From positions 1 through 27,167 of the forward strand of contig CAZHZT010000077.1 of assembly GCA_964537285.1 (NCBI GenBank): DNA of 27,167 nt. Reading direction: 5' to 3'. Made by a program: the position numbers and the translations under genes. How positions within the stretch are numbered: position 1 is the stretch's first letter; every line of letters begins with the position of its first letter. The DNA comes from CAZHZT01 sp964537285 (lineage in GTDB: Bacteria; Bacteroidota; Bacteroidia; Chitinophagales; Saprospiraceae). Positions 15,104 through 21,974 of this stretch are shown piece after piece. Below the pieces are notes generated by a model. The model saw only the letters and a list, made by a program, of their open reading frames with translations. It ran no database searches and was not told where the DNA came from.

Positions 15104-16417
15104 ATGATAGCAGAAAAAATTATTGATAACCTACCTTCTTCTTTTTCCCGTTTCACAGATACAGAAGCGTTAAGTGGATTGATCCTGATGATTTGTTCCA
15201 TAGTTGCGCTGATCTGGGCGAATTCTGCCATTGGAGAATCTTATGATGCTCTCTGGCACACTCACTTAGCACTAGGAATTGGGGATTTTCACATAGATAA
15301 GCCTCTCCATATATGGATAAATGATGGTCTTATGGCATTGTTTTTTTTCTATGTCGGACTTGAGATAAAACAGGAAGTTAAAGTAGGTGAACTGTCGGAC
15401 TTTCAAAATGCATTATTGCCATTCCTTGCTGCTATTGGTGGTATGGTTGTTCCGGCTGTATTTTTTATCAGCATTAATATCGGCAAGCCAGGCATAGAAG
15501 GCTGGGGCGTTCCGATGGCTACAGATATCGCCTTTTCTTTAGGTGTTTTAATGTTATTGGGGCAAAGAGTACCTAATAGTTTAAAAGTATTTTTGACTGC
15601 TTTTGCCATTGTTGATGACATTGGTGCTGTTCTGGTGATTGCGTTATTTTATTCTTCTGCTATTGCCTGGAGCATGCTGTTTATTGCATTAGGTTTATTT
15701 GGGCTGCTATTAATATTGAAGTTACTTCATATGAGAAGTGCTACCATGTATTTTATTTTTGGAGCTTTGATTTGGTATTTCGTCCTTCAGTCTGGTGTGC
15801 ATCCTACCGTTGCCGGGATTGCTGTAGCATTGATTATTCCGACAAATAACCGGATAAAGATGCGGGAGTTTGCAGAAGAAACCAGGGCTTCAGTACGTGA
15901 TTTTTTGGAAGCTAAAGCAAATTCCACGAAGCAATTTTTAGCCAAAAAACAATTAAATGCTATTTCGGAGATTGAGGACTATGTGGAAATGGTTCAGCCT
16001 CCACTTCAAAAGTTGGAGCATTTTTGGCACCCCTATGTGGCTTTTATCATTATGCCTGTTTTTGCCTTGGCCAATGCTGGAGTTAGCTTCATTGGAGAAG
16101 GTCAGGAATTGTTTACCAATGTTTCTTTAGGCATTGCACTGGGGCTGTTTGGCGGAAAAGTCCTGGGAATCCTTCTGTTTAGTTGGTTAGGAGTACGTTT
16201 AGGTTGGGCTAGCCTACCTCAAGGTTCCGATTGGACTCAACTGACGGGCATTGGCTTTCTTGGAGGAATTGGGTTCACAATGGCTCTTTTTATCGCTAAC
16301 TTAGCGTACGCTGGGAGTCCTGAGATGCTTGCTCCCGCAAAGATTGGTATTTTGATCGGCTCATTGCTTGCAGGCCTTATTGGTTTTGGCATCCTCTATT
16401 TTAAGCTTCCCCGTTAA
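15104..16417 (+). CDS. nhaA: Na+/H+ antiporter NhaA
   Basis: Starting at the ATG at 15104 the protein has 437 residues. An in-frame TTG-type start 54 bp upstream would add a non-conserved segment, so the later start is preferred. It exchanges internal Na+ for external H+ across the inner membrane. Family landmarks are clear: L-I-W-A-N-S, F-F-Y-V-G-L-E-I-K-Q-E, A-T-D141-I-A-F-S-L-G-V and I-V-D171-D172-I-G-A-V. These correspond to Asp133 and the Asp163/Asp164 pair of E. coli NhaA. The signature F-A-L-A-N-A-G-V and G-K-x-x-G-I follow. A charged stretch of about 60 residues (about 255-305) sits in a cytoplasmic loop, longer than in E. coli but common in other NhaA lineages. It suits life in saline or alkaline water. 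Confidence 0.96.
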   Translation: MIAEKIIDNLPSSFSRFTDTEALSGLILMICSIVALIWANSAIGESYDALWHTHLALGIGDFHIDKPLHIWINDGLMALFFFYVGLEIKQEVKVGELSDFQNALLPFLAAIGGMVVPAVFFISINIGKPGIEGWGVPMATDIAFSLGVLMLLGQRVPNSLKVFLTAFAIVDDIGAVLVIALFYSSAIAWSMLFIALGLFGLLLILKLLHMRSATMYFIFGALIWYFVLQSGVHPTVAGIAVALIIPTNNRIKMREFAEETRASVRDFLEAKANSTKQFLAKKQLNAISEIEDYVEMVQPPLQKLEHFWHPYVAFIIMPVFALANAGVSFIGEGQELFTNVSLGIALGLFGGKVLGILLFSWLGVRLGWASLPQGSDWTQLTGIGFLGGIGFTMALFIANLAYAGSPEMLAPAKIGILIGSLLAGLIGFGILYFKLPR

Positions 16418-16431
16418 CTGTTTTTCCTTTA

Positions 16432-16540
16432 TCACAACTTGGTTTAAAAAGCGTTATCAAAAATCTATGAATTAACGACCGAACACGCATAGTGTTATAT
16501 CGTTCTAGAGAAGATAACTTATTAATCTACACCAAGTTGT
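16432..16540. repeat. Fold-back element between nhaA and dps
   Basis: CACAACTTGGT near 16432-16442 pairs with ACCAAGTTGTG at 16530-16540. The inner GTTATC/GATAAC and TTAAT-type segments can add partial pairing. It resembles the other intergenic palindromes in size but shares no arm sequence with them. It may terminate nhaA. Confidence 0.55.
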
Positions 16541-16626
16541 GGGTTTTACTAGTTCCTGAAGCACTAGGATTTGCATGTAAGCGGGAAACAGCGATTTGGT
16601 TAAAGAATTTAAATTAAAAACACATA

Positions 16627-17115
16627 ATGAATTATTTAGGAATTTCGAAGGATAAGACAAGTCCTGTAGCAAAAAGTTTGAATATTTTACTTGCTAACTA
16701 CCATCTATATTATCAAAACCTAAGAAACTTCCACTGGAATGTTGAAGGTCAGAACTTTTTCGACTTACATGAAAAGTTTGAAGAGTTGTACGATGATGCC
16801 CACGAAAAAATCGATGAAATTGCAGAGCGCATTTTAACTCTTCGCCATCGTCCCTTGAGTCGCTATTCCGATTACTTAAGCCATGGATCCATTGAAGAAG
16901 CAACCTTTCTTCACGAAGATCGCATGATGGTCAATACGATTTTAGAGAGCCACCGGATTTTAATAGAAAATATCCGGAAAGCCATACAGGCAGCGTCTTC
17001 CGTAGGTGATGAAGGAACTATCGATTTATTGGGAAGTATGCTGGAGAACCTTGAGAAAAAGTCGTGGATGTTAGATGCATGGTTGGTAGGGAAAAGAGAG
17101 ATGGTTATAAGTTAA
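16627..17115 (+). CDS. dps: Dps-family ferritin-like protein
   Basis: The 162-residue protein is typical in length for Dps, which forms dodecamers that oxidise Fe(II) with H2O2, store the iron and protect DNA. The shared-interface ferroxidase ligands are visible: N-F-H36-W-N-V, L-H48-E-K-F-E52 and I-D63-E-I-A-E67. They match His51, His63, Asp67 (Glu here), Asp78 and Glu82 of E. coli Dps. There is no Lys-rich N-terminal tail, so direct DNA binding is uncertain. It lies downstream of nhaA on the same strand, but a 209-bp spacer with a fold-back element suggests its own promoter. Confidence 0.95.
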   Translation: MNYLGISKDKTSPVAKSLNILLANYHLYYQNLRNFHWNVEGQNFFDLHEKFEELYDDAHEKIDEIAERILTLRHRPLSRYSDYLSHGSIEEATFLHEDRMMVNTILESHRILIENIRKAIQAASSVGDEGTIDLLGSMLENLEKKSWMLDAWLVGKREMVIS

Positions 17116-17280
17116 ATACTCTGTCACCTAAGTTAATAAACATTTTGAAGAGTTCTTTTTTCCTTCAACTTCGTTAAAAAGCCTCGCCGTAACTAAGGTT
17201 ATGCCTACGTTTTTTGCCTTGTTGAAGAAAAAAATCTCTTCGTTCAAAATATTCATTAACTTAGTTTACAGAGTATTAAA
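17116..17280. repeat. Family F palindrome, full copy (F1)
   Basis: The outer ends TACTCTGT and ACAGAGTA, followed inward by CTAAGTTAATAAACATTTTG and the complementary CAAAATATTCATTAACTTAG, form long imperfect arms. The core includes TTCAACTTCGTTAAAAAGCC and CTACGTTTTTTGCCTTGTTG. About 125 bp are repeated in inverse orientation at 26727-26852 with roughly 90% identity by eye. It follows the dps stop directly. Confidence 0.8.
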
Positions 17281-17340
17281 GGTTTCTCTTTTGCGATAAA
17301 CAACTCTTGTATTTACAATTAAAAGTATTTAAAAGTTAAC

Positions 17341-17449
17341 GTTCATTGACAAATTGTGTGGAACTTCAAAATGATAAGCCTTGAATGCTCTTGTGGTTGA
17401 AAGGGTTATCATTTTGAAGTTCCATTTTCCACAATTTATGTCAAAGAAC
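17341..17449. repeat. Family A palindrome, full copy (A2)
   Basis: A 109-bp copy nearly identical to A1. The inner stem pairs CAAAATGATAA with TTATCATTTTG. The apical loop reads GAATGCTCTTGTGGTT. It ends 18 bp before the next start codon, so it would lie in that gene's leader. Confidence 0.85.
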
Positions 17450-17467
17450 TAAAATTAATAATAATCA

Positions 17468-17983
17468 ATGGGTTTAACCACAGAAAAAATAAAAACGCCA
17501 AAATTTTCCTCTGAAAACCAAACTGACGATAATTTCCAATATTGGTCAAAAATATTAAAAAATGGTCTTTGGGCCGGCCTTACAATGATGGCTTATTTGG
17601 TCTTATTGGAACTTTCGAATTCAGATCATACCATTTGGCTAAAATTTGTTAAGTACATTTTTTTAGCTATGATCCTGGGTATATTATTGAAAAATGCTAA
17701 GAATTACTATCCCCCCGTAGCTTTCTTTAAGCAAGGTATAAAGCTGGGGGCGGGCACTTCTATAATAGCTGGTTTAGTACTTATGGGATTTAATTTTCTC
17801 CTGTTCCTTGTAATGCCAGACCTTTCCTTAAACAAGTTTTCATTAGAAGCCAGCAACATAGGGCAGCTAATCATCCTGGACGTTGTAATTCTGTTTGAAA
17901 TATTTGTGTATGGAATGATCATCACATTTATATGCCTTCAGTTTTTGAAATATCAAAATCCTGATGGAGAAAAGGCATTTTAG
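17468..17983 (+). CDS. Four-helix membrane protein, DUF4199-like
   Basis: The 171-residue protein has about 28 polar residues and then four predicted transmembrane helices (about 33-52, 57-75, 92-117 and 131-160). The size, the N-terminal G-L-W-A-G-L-T-M-M-A helix and the charged loop K-N-A-K-N-Y-Y-P-P-V-A-F-F-K-Q-G-I-K-L-G recall Bacteroidota DUF4199 proteins, where a K-G-x-x-x-G segment precedes the third helix. I am unsure of the assignment, and no function is known. The next gene starts 23 bp later on the same strand, so the two are probably co-transcribed. A family A repeat lies just upstream. Confidence 0.65.
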   Translation: MGLTTEKIKTPKFSSENQTDDNFQYWSKILKNGLWAGLTMMAYLVLLELSNSDHTIWLKFVKYIFLAMILGILLKNAKNYYPPVAFFKQGIKLGAGTSIIAGLVLMGFNFLLFLVMPDLSLNKFSLEASNIGQLIILDVVILFEIFVYGMIITFICLQFLKYQNPDGEKAF

Positions 17984-18006
17984 AACCTAAAATACAATCT
18001 AATATT

Positions 18007-18345
18007 ATGAAATTGAATCAATATACAACGCTCGTTGAGGCAGAGCAAAAATTGAGAAGAAAAGGATATGTCCATACTTTTAAATCCGAGCGTAGTGATT
18101 TGCTTCGTTGTATCGAAACGGGTAAGCATTACACGCCTGATCAAATGCTCATCTTTGAATATTATCGATTTGAAGGTTTAAGTAATCCTTCGGATATGTC
18201 TATTGTGTTTGCCGTAGCGTGTGAAGATGGGCGAAAAGGACTTATTATTTCTACTTATGGTCCTAATGTAAACATGGATTTAGTAGAGTTTTTGGATAAA
18301 GTGAAAATTGTGCGCAAAGAGCGTCTTCAATCTGATTTAGCTTGA
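18007..18345 (+). CDS. Small conserved Bacteroidota protein (often misnamed PRPP synthetase)
   Basis: The 112-residue soluble protein has the pattern Y-T-T-L-V-E-A-x-x-x-L-R-R-x-G-Y, then F-K-S-E-R-S-D-L-L-R-C, F-E-Y-Y-R-F-E-G-L-S-N-P-S-D-M-S and K-G-L-I-I-S-T-Y-G-P. It resembles a family of about 100-residue Bacteroidota proteins that public records frequently label phosphoribosylpyrophosphate synthetase. It is far too short and lacks the PRPP-binding loop, so that name should not be transferred. Function is unknown. It follows the four-helix membrane protein by 23 bp and a family A repeat comes after it. Confidence 0.75.
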   Translation: MKLNQYTTLVEAEQKLRRKGYVHTFKSERSDLLRCIETGKHYTPDQMLIFEYYRFEGLSNPSDMSIVFAVACEDGRKGLIISTYGPNVNMDLVEFLDKVKIVRKERLQSDLA

Positions 18346-18380
18346 AGATAAGCCTCGCAGTATTATTATTTAGTTCTTAC

Positions 18381-18490
18381 GTTCTTTGACAAATTGTGTG
18401 GAGTTGAAAAATGATAAAACCTGAATGCCCTGGTGGCTAAAGAGGTTATCATTTTTAAACTCCATTTTATCACAATTTATGTCAAAGAAC
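18381..18490. repeat. Family A palindrome with compensated arm changes (A3)
   Basis: The ends GTTCTTTGACAAATTGTGTG and TCACAATTTATGTCAAAGAAC-type tip match A1. In the inner stem, left GGAGTTGA and right TAAACTCC replace GGAACTTC and GAAGTTCC. Three of the four left-arm changes are matched by changes that restore pairing. The loop GAATGCCCTGGTGGCT is conserved. It starts 35 bp after the stop of the 112-residue protein gene. Confidence 0.85.
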
Positions 18491-18738
18491 CAGTTCTTAA
18501 TGCATCTATCGGGTGAACTGCGTAAGTTCAAACTATTTAATAAATGCATCAAGAAGTTATTGGCTCTAGATAATTTCATTTGGTCGAAGTTAATTTAGAA
18601 AGCCCTCTAACGCAGGCCGTTAGGCCTGCCTGATCGTAGCCCTGGGTCCTCCCATGGTCATAAGATATTAGAGATCAACTTCCGCGTAACGAAAGCACAT
18701 CATAAGCTATAGCACTTGTGTTTTGGGCTACTGCTCAA
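18491..18738. other. Spacer between repeats A3 and C2
   Basis: No gene is evident. Short dyads are present: AATGCATC near 18499 with a second copy near 18542, TGAACT-GCGTA-AGTTCA around 18515, and AGGCC-GTT-AGGCCT near 18615, which has a GTT loop. The sequence seems to be a mosaic of decayed repeat pieces. Confidence 0.5.
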
Positions 18739-18901
18739 TGTCGTTAGCTTAAGCTTTTTCTTTGCCTGGCGCTTTAGCGCCAGGTGTAATGTTAAGACTT
18801 ACCGGGGCTTTAGCCCATTAATAGCAAAAGGGCTAAAGCCCAGTTTGACAATTATTCCCCCCAGCACTGAAGTGCCGGGCTATAATGAGCTTAAGAACCA
18901 C
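18739..18901. repeat. Family C multi-hairpin repeat (C2)
   Basis: This copy matches C1 through TTAAGCTTTTTCTTTGCC and the perfect hairpin CCTGGCGCTTTAGCGCCAGG (18765-18784). It then has GGGCTTTAGCCC with partner GGGCTAAAGCCC, and GCACTGAAGTGC. In the second hairpin C1 has AGGCTAAAGCCT where C2 has GGGCTAAAGCCC. It ends about 30 bp before the next start codon. Confidence 0.8.
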
Positions 18902-18933
18902 GTTATTATTAAACCTAAAAAAAATTATAAATT

Positions 18934-19446
18934 ATGAAAAAATTAATAGCTATATCATTCGATGATATTTACGGAGCGTCTAATGCAATCGTTAAATTAG
19001 ATCAGTTACAAGAAAATTATTTATTGACAATGGAGGATGTTGTGATTGCTACCATTCGCGAAGATGGAAAAGTAAAATTAAGTCAGTCTGTTGACTTAGT
19101 CAAAATTGGAGCAGCTCAAGGAGGTTTTTGGGGTGGTTTAATTGGTTTGATCCTGACTGGGCCTTTAGGAATGCTTTTAATTGGAGGTACAAGTGCAGCC
19201 TTTGGAGCGTTGATCGGTTCTTTGAGCGATTATGGGATTAATGATGATTTTATTAGGAAATTAGGCCGAAAATTAGAGCCTGGTTCCTCTGCATTGTTTA
19301 TTTTGGTCAACGACCTTACAATGGATAAAGTAGTGGAAAAGCTAGAAGGGCTGAACGGAGAAATCATTCAGACTTCTTTACCAAAAGAATCAGAAGAAAA
19401 GCTTAGGCAAGCTATTGAAGCTCAGAAGGTAGTAGAAATCCAATAA
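18934..19446 (+). CDS. DUF1269-type membrane-associated protein
   Basis: The 170-residue protein begins with a ferredoxin-like half (about 1-58): strand-forming L-I-A-I-S-F-D-D, then a helix A-I-V-K-L-D-Q-L, and V-V-I-A-T-I-R-E-D-G-K-V-K-L. Next is a Gly-rich hydrophobic hairpin (about 65-98, G-G-F-W-G-G-L-I-G-L-I-L-T-G-P-L-G). The second half contains L-E-P-G-S-S-A-L-F-I-L-V, typical of DUF1269. Members often sit among stress genes; no biochemical function is known to me. An upstream family C repeat lies in the leader and a very strong terminator follows, its left arm starting inside the last four codons. Confidence 0.85.
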   Translation: MKKLIAISFDDIYGASNAIVKLDQLQENYLLTMEDVVIATIREDGKVKLSQSVDLVKIGAAQGGFWGGLIGLILTGPLGMLLIGGTSAAFGALIGSLSDYGINDDFIRKLGRKLEPGSSALFILVNDLTMDKVVEKLEGLNGEIIQTSLPKESEEKLRQAIEAQKVVEIQ

Positions 19447-19520
19447 AAAAAAACAGATAAAAAAAGGGCTGGAAATTTTTCCAGCCCCTTTTTTTATCTG
19501 TTTTTTTTTATTGGATTTCT
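19434..19520. terminator. 87-bp bidirectional terminator palindrome
   Basis: Arms of about 40 bp pair almost perfectly, with one extra C on the right: AGAAATCCAAT, nine A, CAGAT, seven A, GGGCTGG on the left, and the complement on the right. GGGCTGG (19466-19472) and CCAGCCC (19481-19487) close the GC-rich tip, with T-runs or A-runs on both sides. It separates the convergent DUF1269 and baeRF genes and includes the last codons of the former. Confidence 0.9.
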
Positions 19521-19565
19521 TACTTTGAAGAAATAAATGCGCCTAATATTTAGGCTACAAAGTAT

Positions 19566-20705
19566 TTAATATCTAAAGATTGCATTTGCAGTGTGAGCAG
19601 CATCCGGCATTTCATTTTTAGTCACATTGTAAACAATTCCTTGGTTTTGAAAAGTTAGTGCTGCTGCAAGTGCAAGTAAATCTTCATTATTATCAGTGGA
19701 AACATTTTCTGTGTTGAGAATATTTTGAGTGAGATCAAAATTACCCCATACTTTTTTATCCTTATCAATAAAAAGCTGATCTATTTTGCCTTGTGTTGCC
19801 GCTCGAAGTATAGTAGATAATTCAGTAGAAGCTCGGCGTTTAGCCATTAATTCCGGAAAAGCAGTTTGCCACTTGTTTAAATCTTTTTTATTGAAGGTGT
19901 TGATGATTTCCCAGGCTTTTTCGTGAAGTAGTACCGGGTCATCGTTTTCCGGATTGCCTCCAATATGTATATCCACGATATTGGTGTACTTAGAGATTTC
20001 TCTGTAAATCGGCACGAGATAATCCACTGCGGCTATGACCAAAGGGGCATTTTCATCGTGAAGCATGTTCATCAAGCCTTTATCAACTTGTTGGAAGTAT
20101 TGTCTGATATGTTTAAGTTTGTGATCCTTACCTAGGCCTTTTCCGTGGTAGATTACTGTACCGGAAGCAATCCCGCCGGAATGTGATTGCAAGTATTCCG
20201 TTTCTTTATCGAGAGCGACGGCAGTCTTCAGATCCTGGGGCACGAGATCATCTATAATTACAGGGCTTATACTATACTTATTTCCTTCAAAAAAGCGAAC
20301 TTCATTTTGGCTTAATGCAAGTAAAAAAAAGCGCTGATTACCGGTAATGGCTGGTAACAAGGGACGCGTGTAAAATTTATTGCTAACCGTTACAGAAGGA
20401 TTGATATTTACGGGAATGATGAATTGTTCGTAGAAATCGGGTGCAATAAAGAGAGATAAGCCATCGGATAAACCTAACCAAAATTGCTCATCTTCCAGTA
20501 ATTTATGTGCTGGTGCCAGCAACTTGCGGATTTCTTTATCCTCCATTTCTTTAGCCTTGAGCTTAGCTTCAGCTTCTTTTATTGCATTTTTTAAACGCAG
20601 GCGGTCTTCTTGGTTTTGACCTGCTCTATAGGTGGGAATGTGAATGGAAATGCTGGGGTAGTCGTTATGTTCTAGCAATGACTTTACTTGTGTTTTACTT
20701 ACCAT
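19566..20705 (-). CDS. Bacterial eRF1-like protein (baeRF family, probably family 3)
   Basis: The 379-residue protein has the three-part pattern of bacterial archaeo-eukaryotic release factor homologues. The N-terminal region (about 1-120) has S-I-S-I-H-I-P-T-Y-R-A-G and G-L-S-L-F-I-A-P. A middle RNase H-like domain (about 125-260) follows, with F-F-L-L-A-L-S-Q-N-E-V-R-F-F-E-G and V-I-A-A-V-D-Y-L-V-P-I-Y-R. A C-terminal L7Ae-like domain (about 270-379) holds T-I-L-R-A-A-T-Q-G-K-I-D-Q-L-F-I-D and D-L-L-A-L-A-A-A-L-T. baeRF proteins have been proposed to act at ribosomes in rescue or stress responses, but individual families lack clear biochemistry. It lies downstream of the ECF sigma gene on the same strand, separated by a hairpin. 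Confidence 0.85.
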   Translation of the reverse strand: MVSKTQVKSLLEHNDYPSISIHIPTYRAGQNQEDRLRLKNAIKEAEAKLKAKEMEDKEIRKLLAPAHKLLEDEQFWLGLSDGLSLFIAPDFYEQFIIPVNINPSVTVSNKFYTRPLLPAITGNQRFFLLALSQNEVRFFEGNKYSISPVIIDDLVPQDLKTAVALDKETEYLQSHSGGIASGTVIYHGKGLGKDHKLKHIRQYFQQVDKGLMNMLHDENAPLVIAAVDYLVPIYREISKYTNIVDIHIGGNPENDDPVLLHEKAWEIINTFNKKDLNKWQTAFPELMAKRRASTELSTILRAATQGKIDQLFIDKDKKVWGNFDLTQNILNTENVSTDNNEDLLALAAALTFQNQGIVYNVTKNEMPDAAHTANAIFRY

Positions 20706-20794
20706 AAAATTATTATAATTTTAATTTACAAATCATCTCTAAAACGTATATGATAATGCTGGGTTCGGTTTTGGGTTTAAGTCTTCTGTTTTAC

Positions 20795-20834
20795 AAACAT
20801 GAGCCATCCCGAAGATTCGGGATGGCTCATGTTT
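20795..20834. terminator. Family B hairpin, likely terminator (B2)
   Basis: Arms AAACATGAGCCATCCCGAA (20795-20813) and the complement (20816-20834) form a 19-bp stem with a 2-nt gap. It differs from B1 (4799-4838) by a T-A to C-G pair swap, a compensated change, plus the gap sequence. It lies 54 bp beyond the ECF sigma stop on the minus strand and should end that transcript. Confidence 0.75.
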
Positions 20835-20887
20835 TTTGGTAAAAAAGTTGAATCTTAAATAAATTTGACCTGGCGACAGTACTCCGA

Positions 20888-21394
20888 TTAAGCATCATAG
20901 TGTTGTTTGATAACTTTGCGAAGGTTTTGACGGGCGCTATAGATTCTGCTTTTTACTGTACCCAGAGGAATGTCCAGATGTCTCGCAATTTCTTGATATT
21001 CGTAACCCTGAAAATGCATGAGGAAGGGTACGCGATAGGTTTCGGAGAGCTTATCCAATGTGCCATAAAGGTCATTAACGCGAGCATTAGAGTCGGCAGT
21101 CTCATAGGCTGTTTTGTTTTCAAGGGAGTAGAGGAAATCTTCAATGGGGGCTTCAATTTTATTTCTTGTGCGTTTCTTCCTGTAGAGATTAATGAAGGTG
21201 TTGCGCATAATCGTCGTTGTCCACGCTTTAAAATTAGTATTGATCTTATAGCTTTTACGGCTACGAAAAGCTTTAAAAACCGTTTCCTGCATTAAGTCCT
21301 TTGCTTCTTCTTTATTCCGGGTTAGTTTCATTGCAAATCCAAATAATAAATCTTCGTATTCAAACCATTTACTTTGAAAATCAGCGTGTGTCAT
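20888..21394 (-). CDS. ECF-type sigma-70 family factor
   Basis: The 168-residue protein has the two ECF domains only. Region 2 (about 12-80) contains F-A-M-K-L-T-R-N-K-E-E-A-K-D-L-M-Q-E-T and F-K-A-W-T-T-T-I-M-R-N-T-F-I-N. Region 4 (about 115-165) contains V-P-F-L-M-H-F-Q-G-Y-E-Y-Q-E-I-A and D-I-P-L-G-T-V-K-S-R-I-Y-S-A-R-Q. It should direct RNA polymerase to a specific promoter set under a signal not visible here. There is no anti-sigma factor gene next to it, which is unusual for ECF factors but common among Bacteroidota orphans. The baeRF gene downstream on the same strand may or may not be co-transcribed past hairpin B2. Confidence 0.93.
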   Translation of the reverse strand: MTHADFQSKWFEYEDLLFGFAMKLTRNKEEAKDLMQETVFKAFRSRKSYKINTNFKAWTTTIMRNTFINLYRKKRTRNKIEAPIEDFLYSLENKTAYETADSNARVNDLYGTLDKLSETYRVPFLMHFQGYEYQEIARHLDIPLGTVKSRIYSARQNLRKVIKQHYDA

Positions 21395-21424
21395 GTAGGT
21401 ATTTTTCTTTTTATTAATAATCTA

Positions 21425-21594
21425 TTCAGCAATTCTTGCTTTGGAAATCCAAAACCACATTTACGCCGCTTTGCGGCGATATTTTCTTTTGATTGAGTCC
21501 AAAAGGGAAATTTGTAAAATGGCCCTTTTGGGCTCAATCAAAAAAAGTGTTTCGCGCCGTAGGCGCGTTTATTTTCCTACGCGAGTATTGCTGT
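21425..21594. repeat. Family D palindrome, full copy with its own inner hairpin (D2)
   Basis: Outer ends CAGCAATTCTTGCTTTGG and the matching CGCGAGTATTGCTG pair imperfectly. The left block has CGCCGC-TTT-GCGGCG and the right block CGCGCC-GTA-GGCGCG. Between them is a 21-bp stem (21487-21507 with 21523-21543, one G-T-type mismatch) whose sequence is unlike that in D3. It lies just upstream of the ECF sigma gene. Confidence 0.8.
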
Positions 21595-21760
21595 AAGTAA
21601 TTCGTATTAGTACTATATACATAACAATGACTGTGCCATTGTTTTAAGTATTTGATAGTAAGTATTTTGTGTGAGTTGTTGAGTTTGTTTGTTGATTTTA
21701 TATAATCAATTTGATTTTTATTAATCCTTTATTTGAACCAAAGAAGGCTAATAATGGTTT

Positions 21761-21949
21761 CTTAGTAGTTCACGGAATTAGGCTGTATAAACTATCGATG
21801 CCCTTGGCAGGAAGGTTTTGAGTTGGAGATCGACACTTTTTTGGTATTTTTCGAAGAAAAATACCAAAAAAGTGTCGATCTCCAAGCAAAAAATGCTTCT
21901 ACAGAGGACAAAGATTGTTTATATATTCTATTTCCGTGAACTACTTAAG
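21761..21949. repeat. 189-bp MITE-like palindrome (E)
   Basis: The terminal inverted repeats CTTAGTAGTTCACGGAA (21761-21777) and TTCCGTGAACTACTTAAG (21932-21949) are nearly perfect. The centre is a perfect 30-bp stem (21823-21852 with 21856-21885) with a GAA triloop closed by C-G. Only one copy is in the window. It ends 25 bp before the sigma-54 activator start and may carry or disrupt its promoter. Confidence 0.8.
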
Positions 21950-21974
21950 TCCTGAAAGATAAAAAGTATCAATT

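Noticed and set aside
18716..18937. Open frame of 73 codons on the + strand
   Set aside because: It runs through the family C repeat (C2) and has no recognisable protein features; the frame is a by-product of the repeat.
21761..21949. Element E as an insertion sequence
   Set aside because: It is only 189 bp and encodes no transposase; at most it is a non-autonomous element.
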